Assembly (NCBI GenBank): GCA_963823675.1 | Contig: CAWGMT010000026.1 | Span: 62,001-126,000 of the forward strand | DNA: 64,000 bases | Source of the DNA: CAWGMT01 sp963823675 | GTDB taxonomy: Bacteria; Planctomycetota; Planctomycetia; Isosphaerales; Isosphaeraceae | Direction: 5' to 3' | Shown here: positions 16,611 through 24,515 of the stretch, piece by piece | Layout of the letters: each line of letters starts with the position of its first letter | Numbering within the stretch: the first letter of the stretch is position 1 | Notes under the pieces: model-generated | Database searches by the model: none | Seen by the model: the letters and a program-made list of their open reading frames with translations, nothing else | Told to the model about the DNA's origin: nothing | Translations under genes and position numbers: made by a program

Positions 16611-16880
16611 TCAGTACCCGGCCCCAGCGTGGATCGGTGTGGAAGTAATCGTCTGGCCTGAGGGCCCCGCAACCGGTCCGACCAATGGCGCCGAGACCGC
16701 GACCGGGCCCGGCCCCGGCCCGACGAAGCCGTCGAACGGCGCTGCCGCTCCGTCGCAACCACACGGCGCACCGGGGTAATAGGCGGGGGCATATCGCCTC
16801 CCACACGCCTTGTCCTTGGCACAGCCCGTGTAGCCCACAACCAGTACCGCCGCCGAGATTGCAAAAATGAATCGTCTCAT
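16611..16880 (-). CDS. Small Gly/Pro/Ala-rich lipoprotein
   Basis: 89 residues starting MRRFIFAISAAVLVVGYTGC. The hydrophobic helix is followed by a lipobox-like GYTGC, so Cys20 is the likely lipid-modified residue. The mature part is rich in Cys near the start (KDKACGRRY, PCGCDG) and in Gly/Pro/Val later (GPGPGPVAVSAPLVG). The frame is open upstream to 16964, but the lipobox fixes the start at 16880. Similar in style to the lipoprotein at 12001-12348. Function unknown. Confidence 0.65.
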   Translation of the reverse strand: MRRFIFAISAAVLVVGYTGCAKDKACGRRYAPAYYPGAPCGCDGAAAPFDGFVGPGPGPVAVSAPLVGPVAGPSGQTITSTPIHAGAGY

Positions 16881-17132
16881 TCGTCCGCTCCCTGGAAGCA
16901 ATGGAAAGAATCTGACAAGGCAAATTTGCAGCATCCGCGAGGCAGTGACGGCAAAAACACCCAAAAGACCTTGACGGTTCTCATGAAGGTCATGTCACCC
17001 CTGTTAAGTTGATATGACCATTCTTCGTTACGCAAAACGAATACCTTTCCCACCTAGTCCCACACGCTGACGTTGCGAGCCAAAGACCACCTTCTGGGCA
17101 AAAAAAAAATCGCCAAACTCCAGGCAAACCGT

Positions 17133-17161
17133 TTGACTTTATTCAGATTACCTATTATTCT
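17133..17161 (+). promoter_or_regulatory. Candidate sigma-70-type promoter
   Basis: TTGACT at 17133-17138 and TATTCT at 17156-17161, separated by 17 bases, in the AT-richest part of the intergenic region. It points toward the Ser/Gly-repeat gene, whose start is about 330 bases downstream, which would give a long leader. Confidence 0.35.
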
Positions 17162-17296
17162 CAATCACAGCAGTATTCGCAAAACCCGCATTTTGACACG
17201 AGCGTGATGGTTAACCCTTGTTCCGAGTCAAAGCGAAAGCGGTGCTCTACTCGGGCAGCTCTGTCAAACAGGGTAGATTGGGTTGTTTGGTGGGTG

Positions 17297-17322
17297 ACTC
17301 GGTGAGATAACGATCACCGAGT
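17297..17322 (+). promoter_or_regulatory. 9-bp perfect hairpin in leader region
   Basis: ACTCGGTGA (17297-17305) pairs exactly with TCACCGAGT (17314-17322) around an 8-base loop. If the upstream promoter is used, the hairpin would lie in the 5' leader of the Ser/Gly-repeat gene. It could also be an operator-like dyad. Confidence 0.4.
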
Positions 17323-17488
17323 TGGTTCGTTGACCGCGCCGGGAGATGGTCTCGCTGGGGCGTGCAGTTCAAGCGCAGATTTGGAATCGGGGCGGTGGAA
17401 AGTGTCAGTGTGAGGCAGTCTGAGGGTCTACTTGCGTCGGCATCGGGTCTAACAACTGAGCGATTTGCAACAAGAGAGGTACTACGAC

Positions 17489-18247
17489 ATGATCAAGTTT
17501 CGTTGGTTGACCTTTGCGGGTCTTTCGGCAGGCGCGCTCGCGTTCGCGCTGGTCGGTACTAACCCCGCGATGGCGCACTCCTGGGGCAGCCACGGCTCGA
17601 GCGGTGGATCCCACGGCTCCAGCGGCGGCTCCAGCGGCGGCTCCTATGGCTCGAGCGGCGGCTCCAGCGGTGGATCGCACGGCTCCAGCGGTGGATCGCA
17701 CGGGATTCACGGGTTCATCCAGCATGTGATCCAGCATTTCCACTCCAGCGGTGGATCGCACGGCTCCAGCGGCGGGTCGAGTGGTGGATCGTACGCTTCG
17801 TACGGCTCCAGCGGTGGCTCGAGCGGCGGTTCGTATGGTTCCAGCGGCGGTTCGAGCGGCGGTTCGTACGGCTCGGCCGGCGGCTACTATGTCGCTTCGA
17901 CCGTCCCCGCGAGCGGCTACTATGTCGCTTCGACCACCCAGGCCAGCACCCCCACCACCGGCGTGGCCTACCTGAACGTGAACGTTCCGGCCGATGCCAA
18001 GGTTTATCTCGAGAACAAGCTGATGACGCTCGGCGGCACCGATCGCCGCTTCGTCAGCCCACAGCTTCCGTTGGGAAGCCAGCACGTTTACACCGTGAAG
18101 GTCGAAGTCGAACGAAACGGCAAGACCATCACCAAGACCACCCAGGCGGCCATCCTGGCCGGCCAGGAGATCGCGGTTTCCGTCAAGCTGGACGCTCGCA
18201 ACGACAAGGAGCTGGTCGCAACCGTGGCGCAGCTCGCCAGCCGCTGA
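17489..18247 (+). CDS. Secreted Ser/Gly/His-repeat protein with C-terminal TIGR03000 domain
   Basis: 252 residues. ATG 17489 follows a good ribosome-binding site (AGAGAGG) and opens a signal peptide ending NPAMA-H (about 29). Residues 32-130 are tandem GSSGGS / GGSHGSSGGS / GGSYGSSGGS units, interrupted by a His-rich helix GIHGFIQHVIQHFHSS. A short duplicated GYYVAST unit follows. The C-terminal part (AYLNVNVPADAKVYLENKLM through VSVKLDARND) is the TIGR03000 domain, a paralogous domain known from planctomycetes. It is probably an extracytoplasmic structural protein. The long AT-rich leader suggests independent regulation. Confidence 0.85.
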   Translation: MIKFRWLTFAGLSAGALAFALVGTNPAMAHSWGSHGSSGGSHGSSGGSSGGSYGSSGGSSGGSHGSSGGSHGIHGFIQHVIQHFHSSGGSHGSSGGSSGGSYASYGSSGGSSGGSYGSSGGSSGGSYGSAGGYYVASTVPASGYYVASTTQASTPTTGVAYLNVNVPADAKVYLENKLMTLGGTDRRFVSPQLPLGSQHVYTVKVEVERNGKTITKTTQAAILAGQEIAVSVKLDARNDKELVATVAQLASR

Positions 18248-18387
18248 AGTCGAGCAAGTACGCCCGACGGAGCGGCTGGAGCGGACCGGCAGTGCTTCTT
18301 CACGCTGAGGCAAGACGGAGGGACCCGTCTTCCTCAGCATTTTTCTTTGATTGTCTCGACGGACTCGTGTTCACCGGAGCGTTCATC

Positions 18388-18965
18388 GTGGTCACGCCGC
18401 CCAACCGCCAACCGATCGCGCCTGCCAGGTCGCCCAACCTGTCACCGGGCCGCCAGCGGCTCATTCGCTGGGCCATCAGCTTCTGGCTCGTCTACCACCT
18501 CTCGGCGATCATCATCGCGCCCGCATCGGTGAGTCCGGCATCCTCGCTGGTCCAATCGGTCTGGCTGGTGTTCCAGCCCTACCTTCAGGTTCTCTATCTC
18601 AACAACGGATATCACTTTTTGTGCCCGAGCCGGCCGAAAGCACTCTGCTGGCCTACAAAGCCGAGCGCGCCGACGGCACCGTCATCGAGGGGCGCATTCC
18701 CAATCGTCAGATCGTCCCGCGATTACTTTACCACCGTCACTTCATGCTGACCGAGCAGATGAATTCCGGGCCACCCGACCTCGAAGAGCCGTGGTATCGC
18801 TCGTACGCGGAACACATCGGCCACAAATACGGCGCCACGAAGGTCACACTGACGCGCCAGCTTCATTATCTGCCCACGATGGAGATGGTCCGGGGTGGGA
18901 TCAGCCTTCATAATCCCGAGAGCTTCGAGTATCAGCGGTTGGGAGAATTCCAGTGCGGCGAATAA
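18388..18965 (+). pseudogene. Membrane protein partner of the HTTM gene, frameshifted
   Basis: From GTG 18388 the frame encodes a basic N-terminus and two hydrophobic segments (LIRWAISFWLVYHLSAIIIA; then VWLVFQPYLQVLYLNNGYHF). At a run of five T near 18615 the conserved reading jumps to another frame and continues PEPAESTLLAYKAERADGTV and LLYHRHFMLTEQM to KYGATKVTLTRQLHYLPTME. One missing T would restore a single protein of about 192 residues. The end overlaps the start of the HTTM gene by 13 bases, so the two are translationally coupled. Function unknown. The frameshift may be a sequencing error. Confidence 0.65.
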
Positions 18966-19999
18966 TCGACCCGATTTCCGATTATCTGAAGGATCTGACG
19001 CAGTCGGTGTCGCGCCAGTGGGATCAGTTCTGGTTCACGCCGGCCGATCCCACGCTGCTCGCGCTCATACGCATCGCCACGGGTTTGATGCTTCTGTACA
19101 CCCACGCGGTGTGGGGGCTCGCCCTCGACGACTTTTTCGGGCGGCAGAGCTGGCTCGGCCCCGACCTCGTCCGTGGCCTGCAGAGCCAGCAGTACACGTA
19201 CTCCTTCTGGTGGGTCGTGCCTCCGCAGGCGATGTGGTACGCCTATGCGGCCTCGATGCTCGTCTTCTTGTGCTTCACGATCGGCCTCTGGACGCGAGTC
19301 ACTTCGGTCCTCGCGCTGGCCGCGGCGATCTCGTACGTGAACCGGGCTCCCGCCGCCCTCTTCGGTCTCGACCAGATCAACATCATGCTGACCCTCTACC
19401 TCGCGATCGGTTCGAGCGGACGGGTGCTCTCGGTCGATCGCTGGCTGGTTTGCCGCGGGAAAGGGGAGAACGTACCCCCGCCCGCGCCGAGCATGGCCGC
19501 CAACCTGGCGCAGCGGCTGATCCAGGTCCACATGGCCGTCATTTATCTGTTCGCCGGCTTGAGCAAGCTGCAAGGGCCCTCATGGTGGAACGGCGAGGCC
19601 ATGTGGCGGGCATTCGCCAACCTCGAATACCAGTCGATGGACATGACCTGGCTGGCCTGGCACCCCTGGATCGTCAATGCGATCACTCACATCACGATTC
19701 TCTGGGAAATCTCCTACTGCGTGCTGATCTGGAACCGGCTGGCGCGCCCGCTCATGCTGCTGGCGGCGGTCATCACGCATGTCGGCATCGGCGCCTGCCT
19801 GGGAATGTGGACGTTTGGCCTGATCATGCTGGTCGGCAACGCGGCCTTCTTGCCCAACGATTGGGTGCGCCAGATCGTCGGGGCAATCATCCCCGACCGG
19901 CTGTCGCCGATTCTGGGAGAGCCCAGGCTCTGGCCGTTCCCGCAACCGGCCGCTGCGGCTCGTTCCGCGCGTCAGCGGGTGGCCGGTGTGGACCGATAA
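18953..19999 (+). CDS. HTTM-domain integral membrane protein (VKGC-like family)
   Basis: 348 residues starting at GTG 18953, inside the end of its upstream partner. It has multiple transmembrane segments and the HTTM features LALIRIATGLMLLYTH, FGLDQINIMLTLYLAIG, and QVHMAVIYLFAGLSKLQG followed by SWWNGEAMW. HTTM is the membrane region related to vitamin-K-dependent gamma-glutamyl carboxylase. In bacteria its substrates are mostly unknown. The tight coupling to the gene at 18388 argues for a two-component membrane complex. A hairpin directly follows the stop codon. Confidence 0.85.
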   Translation: MRRIIDPISDYLKDLTQSVSRQWDQFWFTPADPTLLALIRIATGLMLLYTHAVWGLALDDFFGRQSWLGPDLVRGLQSQQYTYSFWWVVPPQAMWYAYAASMLVFLCFTIGLWTRVTSVLALAAAISYVNRAPAALFGLDQINIMLTLYLAIGSSGRVLSVDRWLVCRGKGENVPPPAPSMAANLAQRLIQVHMAVIYLFAGLSKLQGPSWWNGEAMWRAFANLEYQSMDMTWLAWHPWIVNAITHITILWEISYCVLIWNRLARPLMLLAAVITHVGIGACLGMWTFGLIMLVGNAAFLPNDWVRQIVGAIIPDRLSPILGEPRLWPFPQPAAAARSARQRVAGVDR

Positions 20000-20028
20000 A
20001 AGGTGTCAGCAAACGATCCTGACACCTT
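20000..20028 (+). terminator. Hairpin after the HTTM gene
   Basis: AAGGTGTCAG (20000-20009) pairs perfectly with CTGACACCTT (20019-20028) around a 9-base loop, starting one base after the stop codon at 19999. There is no long T-run, so termination is only probable. Confidence 0.5.
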
Positions 20029-20225
20029 GCACCGGATCGGTGGCTTCGAGCGATTTCGCGGCGTTGAAAAAAACCCACCTCATTTTCACAGCGGGTTGAC
20101 AGCAAGCAACTTCTTCGCCGTGATGGACGGATACGGGCCGACGTCGAACCTCCCGTCCTTTCCATCCATGATCCGGTCGTCAACGTGCAAAGTGCTCCAT
20201 GCCCGGATCGATTGAGGAGACTGCA

Positions 20226-22046
20226 ATGCTGGTTAACCTCTTCCGCGATGCCGCGCTCCGCAGAATCGCCGGTTCCCGACCGCGCAACCCGACCGCCCGA
20301 AAGCCCTCCTGGGATTCGCTCGAAAAGCGCGAGCTGCTGTTGACCCTCGTGCTCCCTTCGTCGGACGGATCGACGCTCACGGCCTCCTACACCATTACCA
20401 ATGTTGGGTTTTATCCTGGAAATACTGCATACGGCGGGGACTTCCTGGGCACTCTCGACGGCACCACGGCACTCGCCACTTACTCCGTTGACCTCACAGG
20501 CAGCGTCCCCTTCGCCGGTACCTACAACGCAGTCGTGACGACCGACGGCACGACCTTCGCAAATCCCGTGTCGAATGCGGGCGCCATCGCCTGGCTGATG
20601 ACGAACCTCGCGCAGAAGGCTGGCTCAGCCGACGCGCAGGGTGCGCTTCAGGCTGCAATCTGGCATGAGGAGTACGGAACGACCGGCTTCCAGCTTGATG
20701 GCGCCGACAACTCCAACGCTCCTGGAGATAACGACCCGACGCTCATCACCGACTACAGGGACGATCTGAGCGAGCTCGGGACCAACACCGCTAGTGTCAG
20801 CAGCGTCGACTGGATCAGCCCGACTTACCAGGACGGCGCGGGCCCGGTGGATGGCCTGGTGGCCGTGCAGGTCGGCCAGGCCGAACCGCTCGCGCTGCCC
20901 GATACCAGCGTCCCCTATTTCAGTTACACGTACGTGGATCCCAAGAGCGGTGAAACCAATTACGAATCAGCCTCGGGCGGGAATTTCATGGGAACTCTCA
21001 ACGGCACCACGCATCTGTCGGCAACGTACTGCGTTACGATCAACAGCGGCATCAGCATTCCCGGCAGCTTCAACGCGACCGTGACGAGCTACGGCGCGGT
21101 CTACGGCGACATCGTGCCGAATGCCGGAGCGATCGCCTGGCTCGTGACAAACCTCGGGCCGACAGCAACGACGGGTGACCAAGAGGATGCCCTCCAGGCC
21201 GCAATCTGGTACGAAGAGTACCCCCCGGTTAATGGCACGCCCAACTTCCAGCTCGATGGCGTCAACAACAGCAATCCCGAAGGCAACGACGCGACGCTTA
21301 TCGCCGACTACCATAATGACCTATCGGCGCTGGGAACGCACACCGCTCCGGTCGGCAGCGTCGACTGGATCAGTCCGATCGAGGCGAACGAACAAGCCAA
21401 TCAAGACCAGGGCTTGGTGGCCCTGCCGCTGGTCATCGCGCAGACCAAGACCACCGTGTCATTGTCGGTAACGCCAGCCGCGTTCGGCCGGACGGTGACC
21501 TTCAGCGCGGCGGTGACCAATACGACCGGCACAGGCGGCACGCCCACCGGCTCGGTCCAGTTCCAGATCGACTCAGCGAATTACGGGAAACCGGTCCGGC
21601 TGAGCGCAGGCGGCACGGCCGCCATCAATGACGCAACCCTGGGCGTCGGGTCGCACAAGATCGACGCGGTCTATATCCCTACCGGCAACTTCACAACCAG
21701 CACGTCGCTCAATGGGCCCAATGACACTCAGAAGATCACACCCGATGTCACGGCGGTCTTCGTGAGCTCTTCGGCCAACCCCACGACGAAGAACAAAGCG
21801 GTGAGTCTCTCGGTGACGGTGGCCAACGAGAGCCCCCAAAGCACTGCGATCCCTCTCGGCACGGTGGTGCTCACGATCGACGGCAAGGCCAAACCCGCCA
21901 TCACGCTCTCGAGCGGCAAGGCCGTACTCAAGGGACTGAAGCTGGCCGCCGGCACGCACACGGTCACCGTGCTCTACACACCGATGAGCCCCAACTTCGC
22001 AACCAGCCACGGCCAGCTCACCGGCGGCGAGATCGTCAAAGAATAA
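20226..22046 (+). CDS. Secreted two-domain thioester-adhesin-like protein with Ig-like repeats
   Basis: 606 residues. ATG 20226 follows GAGGAG. The N-terminus has a basic stretch and the planctomycete export-type motif WDSLEKRELLLT (29-40). Two homologous domains follow (about 50-215 and 230-395), each ending in NAGAIAW...ALQAAIWxEEY. The Gln of LQAAIW (Gln142, Gln324) fits the thioester-domain pattern (hydrophobic-Gln-x-x-hydrophobic-hydrophobic). The partner Cys is present only in the second domain (TYCV, Cys269); the first has Ser87 (TYSVDL). The C-terminal 200 residues are two Ig-like domains (TVSLSVTPAAFGRTVTFSAA; LGTVVLTIDGKAKPAITLSS). Probably a surface protein able to bind a target covalently. 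A paralogue follows. Confidence 0.8.
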   Translation: MLVNLFRDAALRRIAGSRPRNPTARKPSWDSLEKRELLLTLVLPSSDGSTLTASYTITNVGFYPGNTAYGGDFLGTLDGTTALATYSVDLTGSVPFAGTYNAVVTTDGTTFANPVSNAGAIAWLMTNLAQKAGSADAQGALQAAIWHEEYGTTGFQLDGADNSNAPGDNDPTLITDYRDDLSELGTNTASVSSVDWISPTYQDGAGPVDGLVAVQVGQAEPLALPDTSVPYFSYTYVDPKSGETNYESASGGNFMGTLNGTTHLSATYCVTINSGISIPGSFNATVTSYGAVYGDIVPNAGAIAWLVTNLGPTATTGDQEDALQAAIWYEEYPPVNGTPNFQLDGVNNSNPEGNDATLIADYHNDLSALGTHTAPVGSVDWISPIEANEQANQDQGLVALPLVIAQTKTTVSLSVTPAAFGRTVTFSAAVTNTTGTGGTPTGSVQFQIDSANYGKPVRLSAGGTAAINDATLGVGSHKIDAVYIPTGNFTTSTSLNGPNDTQKITPDVTAVFVSSSANPTTKNKAVSLSVTVANESPQSTAIPLGTVVLTIDGKAKPAITLSSGKAVLKGLKLAAGTHTVTVLYTPMSPNFATSHGQLTGGEIVKE

Positions 22047-22286
22047 TCGAGCACGGCCGCTCTGGGGGTTCATCACCGTCCCAGGACAATCAACTGCGGT
22101 TTCTGGGGGCCGAGTCGGTTCATGTTGTAAAATCTCTGTTGACGGCTTGCCAGGAAACAGCTTCTCTGCCATGATGAATGCATGCTGACGTGGAGCCGTC
22201 CTCGCTCGTTCCTGCCGCTTCTGGCGTTGACGCAATCGTGAGGGGCGCAGATATCGTCGTTCCGGGATTGATTCATGGAGATTGCA

Positions 22287-23279
22287 ATGCTGGCTAGCCT
22301 TTTTCAAAAATTCGCATCGGGCAGAGGGACCCGTTCCCACCGTCGCATCGCGATCGCCCGAACGCCGCGTTTTGATTCGTTGGAGGATCGAAAGGTGCCG
22401 GCGATTCTCACACTTCCGATCACCAGCCTGCCGACCTTCACGATCACACTGACATTGCCGGGGCCCGCCGGCGCCAACACCTATGCACACGTGCCCGTTT
22501 CGGGTGGCAACTTCCTGGGGACGTACAACACGACCGCGCTCTCCTCCAGCTACGGCCTCAGCCCGCAGCTCGGCATCAACGTAGGCTCTACCTACTACTC
22601 CGCCAGCGAGAATAACAACGGCACGACTTACGGGGCCGCCGTACCGAACGCGGGCAGCATCGCCTGGCTGCTCGGGACCTACGGGCCCTCGGCAAATTCG
22701 GCCGGTCTGCAAGATGCCCTTCAAGCCGCGATCTGGCGAACGGAATTCGGCACCAACTTCGAGCTTGACGGAGTGGACAACTCGACTTCGATATCGTCGT
22801 CAAGCGTGAACGCCGTGATCGGTCCCACATACCAGGCCGAGCTTGCTGCGCTCGCGAACCACACCTTGCCGGTCAGCGATGTGACGTGGATCACTCCGGA
22901 TTCGGCGGAGGTCCTTTCGACCATGCAAGTCCAGGGATTGGTGGCTCTGGGACAGACGAACATCCCCAGCGCCACGGCAACTTTCGTGACCTCATCGGCC
23001 AACCCGGTGAGAAGAGGCGGAGCCGTGACTTTCTCGGCGACCGTGCTGGCCGATCAGAGCCCGCTGGGCACGGTGATACCTCTCGGTACGGTGGTGTTTA
23101 CGATCGACGGCCAGACGAGGGCCTCCGTCGTGCTATCGAATGGCAAAGCCGTCCTCAAAGGAATCAAGCTGGCGGCCGGCACGCATACCGTTACGGTCGC
23201 TTACATCCCGCTCAATTCCAGCTTCACAGCCAGCCAGGGCCAGCTCATCGGAGGCCAGAGGGTGAGGGTTCACAGGTGA
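22287..23279 (+). CDS. Secreted single thioester-like domain protein with one Ig-like domain
   Basis: 330 residues from ATG 22287 (an in-frame ATG at 22275 is also possible; GGAGA lies between). The N-terminal motif FDSLEDRKVPAI (29-40) matches that of the upstream paralogue. One domain with NAGSIAWLLGTYGPSA and LQDALQAAIWRTEFG keeps the Gln (Gln146), but the Cys position is Gly90 (SSSYGLSP), so a thioester cannot form. The C-terminal Ig-like domain (TVIPLGTVVFTIDGQTRASV) is nearly the same as the last domain of the neighbour. It is the product of a tandem duplication with loss of the reactive residue, and may be a structural or decoy relative. Confidence 0.78.
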   Translation: MLASLFQKFASGRGTRSHRRIAIARTPRFDSLEDRKVPAILTLPITSLPTFTITLTLPGPAGANTYAHVPVSGGNFLGTYNTTALSSSYGLSPQLGINVGSTYYSASENNNGTTYGAAVPNAGSIAWLLGTYGPSANSAGLQDALQAAIWRTEFGTNFELDGVDNSTSISSSSVNAVIGPTYQAELAALANHTLPVSDVTWITPDSAEVLSTMQVQGLVALGQTNIPSATATFVTSSANPVRRGGAVTFSATVLADQSPLGTVIPLGTVVFTIDGQTRASVVLSNGKAVLKGIKLAAGTHTVTVAYIPLNSSFTASQGQLIGGQRVRVHR

Positions 23280-23290
23280 GCCACGTTCGT

Positions 23291-23985
23291 TCAACCTGAT
23301 CCTCGCGTCAGCCGCCATTTGTTGACGATGGTCGAAACCTGGTCGCGGATGTGGTCCCGTGCGAGTTCGCGATCGGCGTACCTATCCAGGAGCTCGTCGT
23401 AGTTGGTGTGAGCATGACGGACGTGGGCGATCACAGCGAGCCGAATCGCCTCCTGGCTGAATTCTTTGGCGGCCGCGCTGCGGCCGATGCGGCCGCTGTA
23501 CTTGCGACAGGCATGTTCGGCGATCTCGATCTCTTCTCGCGCGGGGCACCCGGGATAAAGGGCGCGAATCGCGCGTGCAAACGCGGCCACGAACTCTTGA
23601 TCCTGGAGCATCCGCTGCTCGGCGGCTCGTGCCTGGCGGCGGGCTCGAATCTCCGCGTCGGCCAGTGATTCCTCCTCGGCGCGGCGGATGGCTTCCGGCT
23701 CGACGAGGACTCCTTGACGCTCATAGCGTTTGCGCGCCGCGACCAGCGCACGACCACGGCTCGGAGCGTCGAGTACTTGCTGGCCCGGCGCGTGACCGCT
23801 TGATCGCCGCTGGGCAAAAACTCCAGGCGGTCGAGATCGGCACAGGCCATACAGAGAGCCTTTTCCCGCTCCAACCGCAGCAGGCGGCCCTTCCCCAGCT
23901 CTTCGCCGCACTCGGAACACGCGGTGGGGCGAACCACCTCGAAAACGACGATCTCGTCTTTGGGCCTCGTCCTCTTGTCTTGCAT
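23291..23985 (-). pseudogene. DUF2293-domain protein, frameshifted
   Basis: The ATG at 23985 opens MQDKRTRPKDEIVVFEVV, a zinc-ribbon-like pair of Cys motifs (CSECGEEL, CMACADLD) and SKYSTLRAVVVRWSR. Near 23740, within a GC-rich CGCGGCGCGC stretch, conservation moves to another frame and goes on with KRYERQGVLVEPEAIRRAEE and the DUF2293 core (AEHACRKYSGRIGRSAAAKE, then AHVRHAHTNYDELL) to the stop at 23291. One base added would give about 231 residues, normal for the family. Function unknown; family members are thought to bind nucleic acid or metal. Confidence 0.75.
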
Positions 23986-24515
23986 GGAACTCGGCGTAAC
24001 GGCAGAAAGCGGTATGCTGGAGGTCTGGCTTTCCAGCCTGACTCCTGGGAATGCCAGGCCGGAAAGCCTGACGCACACTTGCACGATATGTTCCGCGTGC
24101 GCAAAGAGTATAATCGGCGTCGAGATTGTCAACAATTGATGTCGGGCAGAGAGAATCCTTGAAAATCCGCCGGCTTCCGTGGACGATGGCAAACGCGAGA
24201 TCTGAGGCGCCGTAGCGATGGGCGATCCGGGCTGACGACCGACAGACTCTGGAGCGCGAGTTCAAGGTGCAGGCCACGGGCGTGCTGGACTATCAGCGAT
24301 TCCTCGTGAACCCCGGCTTCGAGCAAGACGTGTTGCAAAACGGATGGATGGAGGTCGTCTGGAAGAGGCCGAAATCATAGTCACCCGTCAACTTTGTTGA
24401 CGGGTGACTATGAGCGACCAGGCGGCGCCCCAGCCGAACCTGGCGGAAACGCAAGATCAGGCGAACAAAGAACAAGAAACGTAAGCTCGAGATGCCACAC
24501 TGATCGGATCACTTT
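23986..24515. other. Gene-free stretch with a possible gene remnant and a perfect hairpin
   Basis: About 530 bases. On the plus strand 24231-24380 reads ADDRQTLEREFKVQATGVLD, then YQRFLVNPGFEQDVLQNGW and MEVVWKRPKS to a stop. It looks like the C-terminal end of a real protein without a start, so a remnant is possible (low certainty). A perfect hairpin follows at once (24376-24412). Nothing else could be supported. Confidence 0.35.
24376..24412. repeat. Perfect 17-bp hairpin with 3-base loop
   Basis: CATAGTCACCCGTCAAC (24376-24392) and GTTGACGGGTGACTATG (24396-24412) are exactly complementary around TTT. The TAG of the upstream remnant frame lies inside the left arm. It may be a terminator-like stem or a member of a palindrome family. 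Confidence 0.85.

Larger units (their letters stand above)
16881..17488. other. Long AT-richer intergenic region upstream of the Ser/Gly-repeat gene
   Basis: About 600 bases without a supported gene. The segment 16980-17240 is clearly AT-richer than the surroundings and includes a run of nine or ten A near 17100. It holds a candidate sigma-70-type promoter (17133-17161) and a 9-bp hairpin (17297-17322), both listed separately. It probably carries the control region for the gene at 17489. Confidence 0.6.

Noticed and set aside
18292..18750. Two separate overlapping genes before the HTTM gene
   Set aside because: The first frame encodes the expected N-terminus and the second frame the expected C-terminus of one protein, joined at a T-run. 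One frameshifted gene is simpler.
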